Below are positions 8,524 to 18,231 of a stretch of 64,000 bases of DNA, in pieces. Within the stretch, counting starts at the first letter, position 1. Each line of letters starts with the position of its first letter. Source of the stretch: Desulfuromonadaceae bacterium. Lineage in GTDB: Bacteria; Desulfobacterota; Desulfuromonadia; Geobacterales; Pseudopelobacteraceae. The position numbers and the translations under genes were made by a program. The notes beneath the pieces are model-generated. The model searched no databases. It saw nothing but the letters and a program-made list of their open reading frames with translations, and was not told where the DNA came from. The DNA is taken from positions 186,001 through 250,000 of the forward strand of contig JAQTQX010000003.1 in assembly GCA_028712075.1 (NCBI GenBank), in the 5' to 3' direction.

Positions 8524-9789
8524 TCACTGTTCAAGCAACAGTGAAACGGCATGAAGCAGAAGACCGATAAGTCCCCCTACCAACGTGCCGTTCATGCGGA
8601 TGAACTGTAGGTCGGAGCCGATGCTCAGCTCTATTTCCGTAACATAGTCATCACTATGCCACTGCTGCATGGTGCCGGAAATATGTCTGGAAATGGCCAT
8701 TCGAAGCGTATCGCCATAATGATGCACCAAAGTTTCCAGATGTTCGTTCAACGAATCCTTCACCTCCTGATTGTTTGCCAGGAGCGCGCCGAGACCGGCC
8801 ACGGCAGCAGCAATTTTCTCCTGCACCTGTGAACGGGGCTGATTCAGATCGATATCCAGCCAGCTTTTGAGATCGCCGCCGAGGCTCCGGGCATAATCGC
8901 TGATGATCTGGTTATGAACCAGATCGCACTTGAGCACCTCGACCTTTTCGCGCAGTGCCGGATCAGATTTCAGCCGTGCAACGAATTCAGTTATTATGGC
9001 ATCAAAACGATAGCGCACCTCATGCGATGGGTCGGCGTTTACCTCCTGGATATACGCGTTGATCCGCGTGACAATTTTTTCTCCTGCACCCCGGGCAAAC
9101 TGCTCCTTATTGGGTAAAAAAGCCATCAGCAGTGGATATTCCTTGGCAGCCATCTCTTCGATGGCTTTGGCCAGTTTCGCCTGAACATCCTCACCGGACA
9201 GCCATCCCGCGCACCGCTGTAGCAGGTCATTCAATACGATTTGGTGGCGATTGCCTTTTCGTAACGCATCAAGAGCTGTACCGACAGAGGTTGACATATC
9301 AAAACTGTCAAGCCGGTTGTTCAGGACAGTACGCAGCAATTGCTGCACCCGCTCATCCTCGAGAAAATCCAGAGAATCGGCAAAGATTTTGACTAACCCG
9401 GTGGCCAGACCGGCGGCATTATCCCGCGACATCAAATATTCGGCCAGATGTTCCGCCGGATTGTAGGCTCGCATCCTGGCAATCACGGTATCGCTGGCAA
9501 GAAACTTATCGCGAATAAAGTCAGCCAGATTTCCGGCAATCGTGTCCTTTTTGTTTTTGATAATAGCCGTATGGGGGATCGGCACCCCCAATGGATGGCG
9601 AAACAGCGCCACGACAGCAAACCAGTCCGCCAGGGCACCCACCATAGCTGCCTCAGCAAAAGCCGCTACCCACTCCCAGGCACCATGCCCTTTTTGCACA
9701 CGAGCCACGACAAACAACAGTGCTGCGCCAAGCATCAAGCCAGTTGCTATTGCCTTGTTTCTGTTCAGCAATTGTTTTCGGTTGTCCAC
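8524..9789 (-). CDS. DUF445 family membrane protein
   Basis: About 421 residues, with two N-terminal membrane segments (KAIATGLMLGAALLFVVAR; WVAAFAEAAMVGALADWFAV), a long helical soluble region and a final C-terminal membrane helix (GTLVGGLIGLLLHAVSLLL). The motif ADWFAVVALFRHPLGVPIPHTAII near residue 60 is diagnostic of DUF445 (YjiN-like) proteins, whose function is unknown. I place the start at the GTG at 9789, six bases after GGGAGG; the ATG at 9819 lies upstream of that site and is less likely. A strong terminator separates it from dapL upstream, so it probably has its own promoter. Confidence 0.9.
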   Translation of the reverse strand: MDNRKQLLNRNKAIATGLMLGAALLFVVARVQKGHGAWEWVAAFAEAAMVGALADWFAVVALFRHPLGVPIPHTAIIKNKKDTIAGNLADFIRDKFLASDTVIARMRAYNPAEHLAEYLMSRDNAAGLATGLVKIFADSLDFLEDERVQQLLRTVLNNRLDSFDMSTSVGTALDALRKGNRHQIVLNDLLQRCAGWLSGEDVQAKLAKAIEEMAAKEYPLLMAFLPNKEQFARGAGEKIVTRINAYIQEVNADPSHEVRYRFDAIITEFVARLKSDPALREKVEVLKCDLVHNQIISDYARSLGGDLKSWLDIDLNQPRSQVQEKIAAAVAGLGALLANNQEVKDSLNEHLETLVHHYGDTLRMAISRHISGTMQQWHSDDYVTEIELSIGSDLQFIRMNGTLVGGLIGLLLHAVSLLLEQ

Positions 9790-9822
9790 CTGCATCCTCC
9801 CGATAATTTCTGCATTCAACGC

Positions 9823-9850
9823 AAAAAAAGGCGCTGCAATCAGCGCCTTT
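9823..9850 (-). terminator. Intrinsic terminator after dapL
   Basis: A seven-pair stem GGCGCTG/CAGCGCC with a four-base loop (9830-9847) lies ten bases beyond the dapL stop. On the minus strand it is followed by a run of seven T. This is a textbook intrinsic terminator ending the lysine operon; on the plus strand a shorter T-run follows. Confidence 0.88.
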
Positions 9851-9859
9851 GGTTTCTTT

Positions 9860-11092
9860 CTATTTGAGATTATTCTTTATCCTCTCCACCGCTTCAATCA
9901 CATTCTCGCGATGGCCGAAAGCCGAAAGCCGGAAGTACCCCTCCCCGCTCGGCCCGAAGCCGCTGCCGGGGGTTCCGACCACGTTACATTCGGTGAGCAG
10001 TTTGTCAAAGAACTCCCAACTGGTCATGTTGCCCGGCGTCTTGAGCCAGATGTAGGGAGCATCAACTCCGCCAAAGCAGGTGACGCCGGCCTCTTTCAGA
10101 CCTTCACGGATGATGCGGGCGTTCTCCATGTAATAATCGATGATCTCTTTGGTCTGCTTCCACCCCTCGCCGGAGTAAACTGCGGCGGCAGCACGCTGCA
10201 CCGGGTAGGAGGCACCGTTGAACTTGGTGGTGGTGCGACGCAGCCAAAGCTTGTTGAAGCTGTACTTCTCACCGTTGACCGTGGTGCCCATAACCTCTTC
10301 CGGCACGACCACCAGACCGCAGCGGACACCGGTGAAACCGGCTGTCTTGGAAAACGAGCGGAACTCGATGGCGCACTTCCTGGCCCCTTCGATCTCGTAG
10401 ATGGAATGCGGAATCTCCGGATTGGTGATGAACGCCTCGTAGGCGGCGTCGAAGAAAATCACGGCGCCACTCTCGTTGGCGTAATCGACCCACTTCTTCA
10501 GCTCGCTCTTCGTGGCCACGGTGCCGGTCGGGTTATTGGGGAAGCAGAGATAGATGATATCCACCTTCTGGGTCGGCAGAGCCGGGATGAAATTGTTGGC
10601 TTCGTTGCACGGCATGTAGACGATGTTCTGGTAGAACCCTTTGTCGTCCGCCTCGCCGGTGCGGCCGATCATGACGTTGGTGTCGTTGTAGACCGGATAG
10701 ACCGGGTCACCGATAGCAACGACGTTGTCCAGGGCAAAAATGTCGAGGATGTTGGCACAGTCGCACTTGGAGCCGTCAGAGATAAACATCTCCTCGGTCT
10801 TGAGGCTGACGCCCAGCGGCTTGTAGGATTTCTCGATGATAGCATTGATCAGCCAGTCATACCCCTGCTCCGGGCCGTATCCGGCAAATTGGTCGGTGGT
10901 GCCCAGATCGTCCACGGCGTCGTGGAAAGCCTTGAGAACGGCCGGCGCCAGCGGACGGGTAACGTCGCCGATTCCAAGGCGGATGACCTTAGCATCAGGG
11001 TTGGCGGCGCTGAATTCACGCACACGACGGCCAATCTCGGGGAACAGATAACCGGCTTTAAGCTTTAAATAGTTGTCGTTGATCTTTGCCAT
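9860..11092 (-). CDS. dapL: LL-diaminopimelate aminotransferase
   Basis: Converts tetrahydrodipicolinate plus glutamate directly to LL-diaminopimelate, bypassing the acyl-blocked DapD/C/E steps. The 410-residue length is exactly that of the family. It is a PLP fold-type I enzyme; the Schiff-base lysine lies in [16 protein letters not shown]. Substrate-region motifs include [32 protein letters not shown] and [13 protein letters not shown]. It follows dapB in the operon after 60 bp, in which a GGGCGGC/GCCGCCC hairpin lies. Its place beside lysA, dapA and dapB makes the assignment very secure. Confidence 0.97.
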   Translation of the reverse strand: MAKINDNYLKLKAGYLFPEIGRRVREFSAANPDAKVIRLGIGDVTRPLAPAVLKAFHDAVDDLGTTDQFAGYGPEQGYDWLINAIIEKSYKPLGVSLKTEEMFISDGSKCDCANILDIFALDNVVAIGDPVYPVYNDTNVMIGRTGEADDKGFYQNIVYMPCNEANNFIPALPTQKVDIIYLCFPNNPTGTVATKSELKKWVDYANESGAVIFFDAAYEAFITNPEIPHSIYEIEGARKCAIEFRSFSKTAGFTGVRCGLVVVPEEVMGTTVNGEKYSFNKLWLRRTTTKFNGASYPVQRAAAAVYSGEGWKQTKEIIDYYMENARIIREGLKEAGVTCFGGVDAPYIWLKTPGNMTSWEFFDKLLTECNVVGTPGSGFGPSGEGYFRLSAFGHRENVIEAVERIKNNLK

Positions 11093-11128
11093 CTTGGGTG
11101 AATCCTCCAGTTTATTTTTACAAAGTGA

Positions 11129-11146
11129 GGGCGGCCTAAGCCGCCC
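11129..11146. other. Hairpin between dapB and dapL
   Basis: Perfect inverted repeat GGGCGGC, loop CTAA, GCCGCCC. It has no T-run on the minus strand, so it is unlikely to stop transcription. It may stabilise or process the operon mRNA. Confidence 0.55.
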
Positions 11147-11153
11147 ATTTCAA

Positions 11154-11954
11154 TTATTTCAGTCCTAACACATCCTGCATGTCGTACAACCCGGGCGCCT
11201 TACCAACAACCCATATCGCTGCCCGTACCGAGCCGCGTGAAAACATGTCGCGGGTCATGGCACGGTGCGAGATTTCGATCCGCTCACCCTGGCCAATGAA
11301 GTAGACCGTATGCTCGCCGACAATGTCGCCGCCTCGGACGGTCTGCATGCCGATCTCTTCTTTGGTGCGTTCGCCGCAAATTCCCTCACGGTGATAGTTG
11401 GCTACCTTGTTGTAGTCGCGTCCCAGCGCTTCAGCAACGACCTCGCCCATGCGCACGGCAGTTCCTGACGGTGAATCTTTTTTCTTGTTGTGATGCAATT
11501 CCACGATCTCCACGTCGAAATCATTGCCTAATGTTTTGGCCACATCTTTCAGAACTTTGAAGCAGACGTTGACGCCGACAGACATGTTGGGGGCCAGCAC
11601 CACCGGAATATCCTTCGCCAGTTCAGCAGCCAGAGCCCGTTCTTCAGGGGCAAATCCGGTGGAACCGATGACGATGGCTTTCTTCTTCAGGGCACAGACT
11701 TCGAGGTTCTTGAGCGACACCTTGGGAGTGGTGAAATCAATCAGAACGTCACATCCGGCAACCACATCGTTCAGGTTATCGGAGATGGCAACGCCCAGAT
11801 TTCCGCATCCCGCAATCAGTCCGGCATCCTGCCCGACCAGTTCGTGACCGGGACGTTCCAGAGCACCGGAAACGGTGCAACCCGCTTCTTTTGCTGCAAC
11901 AATAATCCGTTGACCCATACGACCAGCAGCACCGCAAACAGCTATTTTAATCAT
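11154..11954 (-). CDS. dapB: 4-hydroxy-tetrahydrodipicolinate reductase
   Basis: Reduces the product of DapA to tetrahydrodipicolinate with NAD(P)H. The 266 residues open with the nucleotide-binding loop AVCGAAGRMGQRII. The catalytic-region motif ELHHNKKKDSPSGTA (His pair and substrate-binding Lys) and the C-terminal FIGQGERIEISHRAMTRDMFSRG are diagnostic. It sits between dapA and dapL on the same strand. A roughly 110-bp inverted-repeat element fills the space before dapA, so the two genes are separated more widely than the others in the operon. Confidence 0.97.
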   Translation of the reverse strand: MIKIAVCGAAGRMGQRIIVAAKEAGCTVSGALERPGHELVGQDAGLIAGCGNLGVAISDNLNDVVAGCDVLIDFTTPKVSLKNLEVCALKKKAIVIGSTGFAPEERALAAELAKDIPVVLAPNMSVGVNVCFKVLKDVAKTLGNDFDVEIVELHHNKKKDSPSGTAVRMGEVVAEALGRDYNKVANYHREGICGERTKEEIGMQTVRGGDIVGEHTVYFIGQGERIEISHRAMTRDMFSRGSVRAAIWVVGKAPGLYDMQDVLGLK

Positions 11955-11970
11955 GGCGAAAACCCATTTT

Positions 11971-12080
11971 CACCACGGAGTCACAGAGGACACAGAGAAA
12001 ACAAAAAACAATTCCGTCTTGCTAGACCTAAACAAGCTTTTGTTGATTATTCCTCTGTGTTCTCAGTGACTCAGTGGTGA
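11971..12080. repeat. Family A inverted-repeat element (CACGGAG type) between dapA and dapB
   Basis: The left arm CACCACGGAGTCACAGAGG continues with ACACAGAGAAA. The right arm, read in reverse, is CACCACTGAGTCACTGAG followed by AACACAGAGG. The arms pair over about 27 bases with few mismatches and flank about 55 AT-rich bases. A diverged pair of the same arms flanks 28205-28465. It has the look of a non-coding mobile repeat (MITE-like or REP-like), and it would form a long hairpin inside the lysine-operon transcript. Confidence 0.8.
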
Positions 12081-12100
12081 GACCTTTATGCGAATTAAGT

Positions 12101-12973
12101 TTATATCAGTTTGTACTCTTTCATGATTGCTGCCAGCTTCGCCTTGTTCGCTTCGCTCATCAGGCAGAGCGGCAAGCGGACCTCGTCGGAGCACTTGCCC
12201 ATCAGTCCCAGTGCCGTTTTAACCGGGATCGGGTTGCTTTCCATGAACATGGCGTTGCCAATTTTGAGTGTATCGAGGTGCAGTTGGCGGGCTTTGGCAA
12301 GATCACCGGCAAAAAAAGCATCGGTCAGATCGCCGACAACCTTTGGCATAATGTTGGCCAAAACCGAAATAACTCCTTTGGCGCCGCACGCCATCATCGG
12401 AAAGGTAATGAAGTCGTCGCCGGAAAAGACGTCGATCTGGGTGCCGCACAGCGCCATGACTTCAGATGCCTGCTGCAGGGAACCGGTAGCCTCTTTGATG
12501 GCTACGATGTTCCGGTGCGGAGCCAGACGGGCCACCGTTTCGGGAAGCAAATTGATGCCGGTGCGCCCCGGCACGTTGTAGAGTATCTGCGGGATGTCAA
12601 CCGCGTCGGCAATGGCGGTATAGTGACGATACAGCCCTTCCTGAGTCGGCTTATTATAGTACGGAGTCACCAACAGCACACCTGCCACACCCAGTTCTTT
12701 TGCCTCGCGAGTCAGATGAATTGCTTCGGCGGTGGAGTTGGAGCCGGTACCGGCAATGACCGGAACACGACCTTTTGTCTGTTCAAAGACAATCCGGATT
12801 ACGTTCAGGTGCTCTTCGTTATCCAGAGTGGATGACTCACCGGTAGTGCCGCAGGCAACGATGGCATCGGTGCCGTTGTCGATCTGGAAATCAACCAGTT
12901 CGCGCAGCTTTTTCTCGTCAACCGCACCATTGCTGAATGGGGTTACGATTGCTACAATGCTTCCTTTGAACAT
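12101..12973 (-). CDS. dapA: 4-hydroxy-tetrahydrodipicolinate synthase
   Basis: Condenses pyruvate with aspartate semialdehyde, the first step committed to lysine and diaminopimelate. It is 290 residues, the normal length. The TIM barrel shows GTTGESSTL (substrate loop), VTPYYNKPTQEGLYRHY (catalytic Tyr), LYNVPGRTGINL and the Schiff-base lysine in VAIKEATGS. An internal alternative, N-acetylneuraminate lyase, is excluded by the neighbours lysA, dapB and dapL. It begins 25 bp after the lysA stop. Confidence 0.97.
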   Translation of the reverse strand: MFKGSIVAIVTPFSNGAVDEKKLRELVDFQIDNGTDAIVACGTTGESSTLDNEEHLNVIRIVFEQTKGRVPVIAGTGSNSTAEAIHLTREAKELGVAGVLLVTPYYNKPTQEGLYRHYTAIADAVDIPQILYNVPGRTGINLLPETVARLAPHRNIVAIKEATGSLQQASEVMALCGTQIDVFSGDDFITFPMMACGAKGVISVLANIMPKVVGDLTDAFFAGDLAKARQLHLDTLKIGNAMFMESNPIPVKTALGLMGKCSDEVRLPLCLMSEANKAKLAAIMKEYKLI

Positions 12974-12998
12974 AACAACTACCTCCGTATCGTAATTT

Positions 12999-14252
12999 CT
13001 ACAGGAAAGACGCTATTTTTTCGCCCTTGATCAGATCTTCGATGGTTTCGCGCTCGCGGATCACCTCAAACTTGTCACCCTTGACCATGACCTCAGCCAC
13101 GCGCGGGCGACTATTGTAGGAACTGGACATGGCAAAACCATACGCCCCGGCGGACATAAATGCTACCAGATCGTTCTGTTTGAACATGGGTACTTCACGA
13201 CCTTTGGCAAGGAAGTCTCCTGATTCGCAGATCGGACCGACAATATCAGCCACAATCACACCATCCTGATCCTTGTTGACCGCCTGGACACCATGGTAGG
13301 AATCATACAGGGCAGGACGAGCCAGATCGTTCATGCCGGCATCGATCATAATGAAGTTTTTGTCGTCGCGGGATTTGGTGAAGAGAGTTTTAGCCACAAG
13401 AATACCGGCGTTACCGACAATATTACGCCCCGGCTCAAAAACCAGATGCATTCCCAAATCCTTGGTAGCAGCCACTATTTCCTTGCCGTAATCTAATGGC
13501 AAGGGTGGTTCTTCCGCATTATACTGGATCCCCAAGCCGCCGCCGCAGTCAAAATATTTCAGATCAATGCCCTGCGCACGCAGCGTACCGATCATAATTT
13601 TGAGTTTTTCGATTGAATCGACAAACGGATTGACCTTGGTCAACTGCGAGCCGATATGCATATCAATACCGATGACATCTATGCCGGGCAGGGTCATAGC
13701 CCGGGTATATTCCTGCAGAGCCCGTTCGATAGTGATGCCGAACTTGGCGTTCTTCAGGCCGGTGGTGATATACGGATGGGTACCGGGGTCAACGTCAGGA
13801 TTGACACGGATCGCAATTCCCGCATTTTTACCGCAGCGCGTGGCGATTTCGGAAATGCGCGTCAGCTCCTGCTCTGATTCCACATTGAACATCAGGATGC
13901 CGGTCGTGAGCGCAAACTCGATTTCGTCATCCTTCTTGCCGACACCGGAATACACGACCTTTTTCGGGTCAACACCCGCCTTGAGCGCCCGGTACAGTTC
14001 ACCACCGGAGACGATGTCCACGCCGCCACCCAGATTGATAAATGTTTTCAACACCGATTGGGTTGAATTTGCTTTAACTGAATAGCAAATTGTATGAGGC
14101 ACTCCGGCAAAGGAATCGTCAAAAGCCTTGAAGTGACGTGTCAGAGTGGCATGAGAATATGCGTAAAACGGCGTGCCAACCTGTGCAGCGATCTCTTTGA
14201 GCGGCACCTCCTCGGCAAAAAGCTCCGCGCCCTTGTATTGAAAATGATTCAT
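12999..14252 (-). CDS. lysA: Diaminopimelate decarboxylase
   Basis: Decarboxylates meso-diaminopimelate to lysine. The 417 residues match the family. The alanine-racemase-like barrel has the PLP lysine in CYSVKANST, the glycine-rich phosphate loop FDCGGGLGIQY and VFEPGRNIVGNAG. The C-terminal active-site segment VGPICESGDFLAKGR is present, with the catalytic Cys, as is AGAYGFAMSSSYNSRPR. It is the first gene of the minus-strand lysA-dapA-dapB-dapL unit. The 245 bp upstream hold no other gene and should carry the operon promoter, but I see no clear hexamers. Confidence 0.97.
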   Translation of the reverse strand: MNHFQYKGAELFAEEVPLKEIAAQVGTPFYAYSHATLTRHFKAFDDSFAGVPHTICYSVKANSTQSVLKTFINLGGGVDIVSGGELYRALKAGVDPKKVVYSGVGKKDDEIEFALTTGILMFNVESEQELTRISEIATRCGKNAGIAIRVNPDVDPGTHPYITTGLKNAKFGITIERALQEYTRAMTLPGIDVIGIDMHIGSQLTKVNPFVDSIEKLKIMIGTLRAQGIDLKYFDCGGGLGIQYNAEEPPLPLDYGKEIVAATKDLGMHLVFEPGRNIVGNAGILVAKTLFTKSRDDKNFIMIDAGMNDLARPALYDSYHGVQAVNKDQDGVIVADIVGPICESGDFLAKGREVPMFKQNDLVAFMSAGAYGFAMSSSYNSRPRVAEVMVKGDKFEVIRERETIEDLIKGEKIASFL

Positions 14253-14454
14253 CCAGAACTACCTCCATTTAGAATATAGTAATGTAAAACGTAGTGGGTA
14301 GAGAAAAAGTGTTTTCATGTATCACAGGGGTAGCTAAAAGTAAAGGTTTTCAGCTGTTTTGCAAAAGGAGGCGCGAGTGGACAGGCGAAAGAAAAGAAGT
14401 GAAATGGAATCGTGATGAGGAGTTGTGCAGCAGACAAAGACCGGCATGCGGCAA

Positions 14455-14484
14455 ACGGGGAAACCGGCTAAATCGGTTCCCCGT
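14455..14484 (-). terminator. Terminator-like hairpin after the small secreted protein gene
   Basis: ACGGGGAAACCGG pairs with CGGTTCCCCGT around a six-base loop, 13 bases beyond the stop of the minus-strand gene. The stem is strong but the following T-run is short (GTTTG), so termination is likely but not certain. Confidence 0.5.
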
Positions 14485-14497
14485 CTTCAGGCGGAAC

Positions 14498-14899
14498 CTA
14501 CTTAAAACAGTACACAAACAGCCGGCCGCCGGAGCTCACGAATCTGCAGGTGGGATTATAGGAGCCGGCATAGTCTACATCATCCTTAAAAAACTCCCTG
14601 AATTTCATACCTTTACCCTTATCAGTCCGAAGAGTAACCGGTTTTTTCGGATCACCGGCATTCACATTTTTTAAATTAATTTCGATTTCAATGTCATCAA
14701 TGTTAGCCACCTCGGGCAGGTCTTTGCCACTTTCATCCGTAGCCTTAAGCAGCTTACCTTTGCCATCATGGTGCAGCACTATTTTTCTGTCTTTCCCGTT
14801 GTGATCTTTAAACGCAAAATCCTTGGCACAAACAACATTTCCTGCAACAAAGAGAAACGCACCGGCAACCACCATACACATCGCGACTTTTTTCAGCAT
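14498..14899 (-). CDS. Small exported protein of unknown function
   Basis: 133 residues from the ATG at 14899, preceded by GGAGG; longer readings upstream overlap the end of the FecR-barrel gene and lack a binding site. The signal peptide is MLKKVAMCMVVAGAFLFVAG, followed by NVVCAKDF. The mature part is charged (KDHNGKDRKIVLHHDGKG), then IEIEINLKN, and ends with a pair of Cys (YNPTCRF; LFVYCFK). No domain is recognised. It is 38 bp downstream of the FecR-TPR-barrel gene and could be part of the same transcription unit. Confidence 0.7.
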   Translation of the reverse strand: MLKKVAMCMVVAGAFLFVAGNVVCAKDFAFKDHNGKDRKIVLHHDGKGKLLKATDESGKDLPEVANIDDIEIEINLKNVNAGDPKKPVTLRTDKGKGMKFREFFKDDVDYAGSYNPTCRFVSSGGRLFVYCFK

Positions 14900-14937
14900 G
14901 TCAAACCTCCTTTTTTGTTGTGTGACACACAACTCCT

Positions 14938-17900
14938 TTATAGATTGAGGGAGCAGTTGAGCAGCAACTGACGGCCGGGCAGGAGCGACGGCGACCATGG
15001 GTCCATATCCTGATAGTTGAATGCGGTGTCTGCAAGGTTTTTCCCTACCAAACTGACAGTTCCAAACCGTTTCGGCAACCGATAAGACAAAGAGGCATCA
15101 AGGAGCCAGAAGCGGTCCGAACCAGGATACGCCATGCCGGTGGTGTTCGAAGTAAAAACCCCCTTCTGTATATGCAGCGTACCGGTCACCGATGCACTGA
15201 AACCTCCGAGGGAGTGGAGATTAACGCCAAGCGGAACAGTTTGAGTGGTAATTTCCGGAATATTGGATGAACCGGCACTCCGCTCGAATCGTTCGTAGCG
15301 GTATTCGGTGATAGCCGTCAACATCGGGTACAGCACAGCATTCACGTACCCTCGAGCGGCTTTTTCCTTCCAGGGAAACATTTGAACATTGCTACCGGTC
15401 ATGGTCAGCATGGTTACCGGCACAGAAAGGTTTCTCCAGCTATATTCGGCCCCGGCATACAACCGGTCACCGATCTTCTGGTCAATACCCACACCATACC
15501 GCCAGGAGCTGGTCGATTCGTAATCATCGTACAGTTGGTTGAAGCCCGCCACATTGGTCGGCTCAACAGTCTGGTCGCCGATCATCGGTTTTTTGAGTGT
15601 GCGGAAGGTTGCAGCGCGCAGAGTTGTTCCTGGCAGAGGATTCCAGACCAGTCCCGTCTTGGGATTGAGCTGATTCCTGTCACGATCGGTCCCTCTTGTG
15701 AAATTGGCCCCAAGACCTGCTATCAGACTCATATTCTTGGAAAGGGTTATGGTGGCATAGCTGTATGCAGAATAATACTCTGCGTTCCGTTTTGTCTTGT
15801 TCAAAAACAGCGTCAGCATGCCGCTTTCATCAATCAGCGGCATTCCCGTTTCATCAAATGAAGGTAGTTCCGTTTCATCCCGCCGTTCCAGCAGCATGAC
15901 GCCCATCCCGCTTACCAGCCGAAGCCAGCGGAGTCGGTACAATTGCTGAAGCTCAGCAGAATATTCATCGTCATCTGTCTTCAAACCAAAAATTTTACTG
16001 CCGTTATCGGTGTCATCAACACCATATCTGTTGGTGCCGTACATCAGTGACGCAAGATATGTGATATCGGTTGACGCAGCATAGCGTCCCCCAAGGCGAA
16101 ACATCTGTGACGTATCGTCCTGGCGGCGAGAGGTGAGATAGTCGGCCGGATCGAACCGAACCTCAAGGTCGCCGCGATCGAAGGTACGGAAGCGGTATTC
16201 CGCCTGGACACTAGTCTGCGATGACAGAACTTTCTGAGTGAAGACGCGGTAGATATCCTGCCGGTAGTCGGCGTTCGGCCGGAAGCCCTCCGACTGCTGA
16301 TGGTACTGACCAAAGCTTATGGTTCCGCGAGGCAGATTCCCGGTGACAACCAGCTCATCCCCTAAAATCCGGTCATTTCCGACAATCCCCCCTGCCTGGG
16401 CAGAAACGCCGCGCCTGCCGAACAGTGAGGAATATTCGTTATACCCCAGGGTGTTATTGATCCCGGATTCTGCCACTCCCAGGCGGCTTTCGTGCAGGTG
16501 CGGCTGCAGCGCATCCGACGCGAGCGGATTCAGGAGCTGCGACTGAAGGAGTTCACTGACCCGCGCCATCTGATGACGGGGTAGCGCCGCATACCCGTCA
16601 GACAGATAGCGGTGACCTGCCGGGGAATCTGGATCAAGCGCCAGTCCGCGCGCCGCTTCCGCAAGAGCAAGGTTATTGAAGCCCAGGTCGCCGTAGACTT
16701 GCGCAAGGCTGGTCAAGCGGACCGAAAGGTCCTGGTCGAGCAGGTGGGGAGAGCGATAGACCAGTCGGTTTTCATTGCGCGCGATCGACTCTCCAGCATC
16801 TGCAAGCGCTTCAACCGGGCGGTTGAGAGATTGCTTAAGACAGGCAGTATAGAGGAACGGTGTCGGGTCATTGGGATCAAACTCCTTGGCCATTTCCAGC
16901 TGTTTTCCCGCGTCTCCGAACCTTCCTTCTTCAAGATACGCTTTCCCGAGGTAGCTGCGCAGGAGGCTGCTGGTCGGATCAAGCGCGACGGCCATCTCAA
17001 TCTGTTCCCTGCCTGCCGCGACATCGCGCAGCGCGATGAGGGCGATCCCCAGACCGAGATGCGGCATAGGCGCTGCCGGGTTACGTGTTTCCGCAGCCAC
17101 AAAGGCCTCACGGGCCTTTCCCGGACGGCGTTCCGCCAGCAGGGAGAAACCGGAGAGGCCGGCAACCGCATCAACCTGAGGATCCAGTTCGATGGCACGA
17201 GCAGCAATCTCTCGACTCCTGCCGATATCCCCATTGATCAGAAGCAGCTCCGCATAGCGGGCCAGACCAACGGCATGCCGGGGGTGATTTGTGGTAATTT
17301 CCTCCACTACAGCCAGCGCACCGTTGATGTCACCCCGGCTTTGCCGCACGTAAGAACAGGCCATCAGAGGAGCCGCTCCATCGGGTGACGCGTCTACGGC
17401 ACTCTGTGCAAGCGTTTCCGCATCGTTATCACGGTTTTGCACCAGCGCCAGCAGTGACTGCATTGCCAACAGGTCTGAGTGCGCCAATCCGAATTCAGCA
17501 ACGGCTCTCCGTACATCTTCGTCCCGGCCCGAAGCAAGCAGCTCCATCAGACGTTGCCAGCCTTCAGGGGCAGAAGCCCGCAGATCGAACAGCGGGGGAT
17601 AATAAAGCGCCCAGCTGACCGCATGTGCAGGCTGGACCTTCATGCCGGCAAACGGTGCCGCCCCCGCTCGCGCAACTCCGGTTTCACCGGCGGCAATCCT
17701 GAGCGAACCGGCTTCATTCCGGAGGGACAGGGCTCCTTCAAAAAGGTTCACCTCCGCCTGAAGATCGTCCAGCCTGATCTGGAACTCGGTACCCTCAACA
17801 CTGGCATTGGCAAAAGGGGTCTTGATGCTGAACGGCCGGGGCCTGCGCGAAAGGAAATAGGCGCTCCCTTTCAGCATATCAATAAGCGACGGGCGCCCGG

Positions 17901-18195
17901 TGGCAACCTCTGTGAACGTGATGGCGGAATTGCTGGCAAGACGGATGATGGTATTATTTTCGAGGCGGATTGTAGCGCGGCCGTCATGTCGGGCGGCAAC
18001 CGTATCACCGGCACAGACCGGTTGCTCGGCGCGGCCCGTTTCCCATGAAGATACGCCGTTTCGCCGCACCTCAACGAGCCCTTCACGCACGACGATCCGG
18101 CCCGTAACATGTGAGCAGACTGTTTCACCATGAGCAGGCAGTGCGGCGCTCATTGTCGCAAAGATCAGAAGCATGACGGACAAATTCATCCACAT
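14938..18195 (-). CDS. FecR-domain, TPR and outer-membrane-barrel fusion protein
   Basis: 1085 residues in three parts. After a signal peptide (residues about 1-23) there is a FecR-like domain (about 25-190: DTVAARHDGRATIRLENNT, NASVEGTEFQI). A TPR array follows (about 210-560), with repeats of the LAMQSLLALVQNRDN, AIELDPQVD and MALALDPTS-like kind. The C-terminal half (about 570-1085) alternates like a beta-barrel and ends GRQLLLNCSLNL. The last part resembles TonB-dependent receptor barrels (VSLVGKNLADTAFNYQD) but no plug domain is seen. It starts 37 bp after the CHASE2 cyclase stop, on the same strand, so the two are probably one operon. A role in surface export or sensing is inference. 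Confidence 0.85.
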   Translation of the reverse strand: MWMNLSVMLLIFATMSAALPAHGETVCSHVTGRIVVREGLVEVRRNGVSSWETGRAEQPVCAGDTVAARHDGRATIRLENNTIIRLASNSAITFTEVATGRPSLIDMLKGSAYFLSRRPRPFSIKTPFANASVEGTEFQIRLDDLQAEVNLFEGALSLRNEAGSLRIAAGETGVARAGAAPFAGMKVQPAHAVSWALYYPPLFDLRASAPEGWQRLMELLASGRDEDVRRAVAEFGLAHSDLLAMQSLLALVQNRDNDAETLAQSAVDASPDGAAPLMACSYVRQSRGDINGALAVVEEITTNHPRHAVGLARYAELLLINGDIGRSREIAARAIELDPQVDAVAGLSGFSLLAERRPGKAREAFVAAETRNPAAPMPHLGLGIALIALRDVAAGREQIEMAVALDPTSSLLRSYLGKAYLEEGRFGDAGKQLEMAKEFDPNDPTPFLYTACLKQSLNRPVEALADAGESIARNENRLVYRSPHLLDQDLSVRLTSLAQVYGDLGFNNLALAEAARGLALDPDSPAGHRYLSDGYAALPRHQMARVSELLQSQLLNPLASDALQPHLHESRLGVAESGINNTLGYNEYSSLFGRRGVSAQAGGIVGNDRILGDELVVTGNLPRGTISFGQYHQQSEGFRPNADYRQDIYRVFTQKVLSSQTSVQAEYRFRTFDRGDLEVRFDPADYLTSRRQDDTSQMFRLGGRYAASTDITYLASLMYGTNRYGVDDTDNGSKIFGLKTDDDEYSAELQQLYRLRWLRLVSGMGVMLLERRDETELPSFDETGMPLIDESGMLTLFLNKTKRNAEYYSAYSYATITLSKNMSLIAGLGANFTRGTDRDRNQLNPKTGLVWNPLPGTTLRAATFRTLKKPMIGDQTVEPTNVAGFNQLYDDYESTSSWRYGVGIDQKIGDRLYAGAEYSWRNLSVPVTMLTMTGSNVQMFPWKEKAARGYVNAVLYPMLTAITEYRYERFERSAGSSNIPEITTQTVPLGVNLHSLGGFSASVTGTLHIQKGVFTSNTTGMAYPGSDRFWLLDASLSYRLPKRFGTVSLVGKNLADTAFNYQDMDPWSPSLLPGRQLLLNCSLNL

Positions 18196-18231
18196 AAGTG
18201 TGACCTCACTTGTGGGGAACTATAACGTGAA

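Noticed and set aside
9542..11068. A long plus-strand open frame of 508 codons
   Set aside because: It is antisense to dapL and the DUF445 gene, has no recognisable domain and is explained by the GC-rich codon pattern of the real genes on the other strand.
12074..12835. A plus-strand open frame of 253 codons
   Set aside because: It runs against dapA, whose catalytic residues are complete on the minus strand. No protein family is seen in the plus-strand reading.
14253..14454. Lysine riboswitch before lysA
   Set aside because: I could not find the paired elements of a lysine riboswitch in the upstream region on the minus strand.
16612..18048. Several plus-strand open frames of 77-258 codons
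   Set aside because: All are antisense to the FecR-TPR-barrel gene and show no domain.
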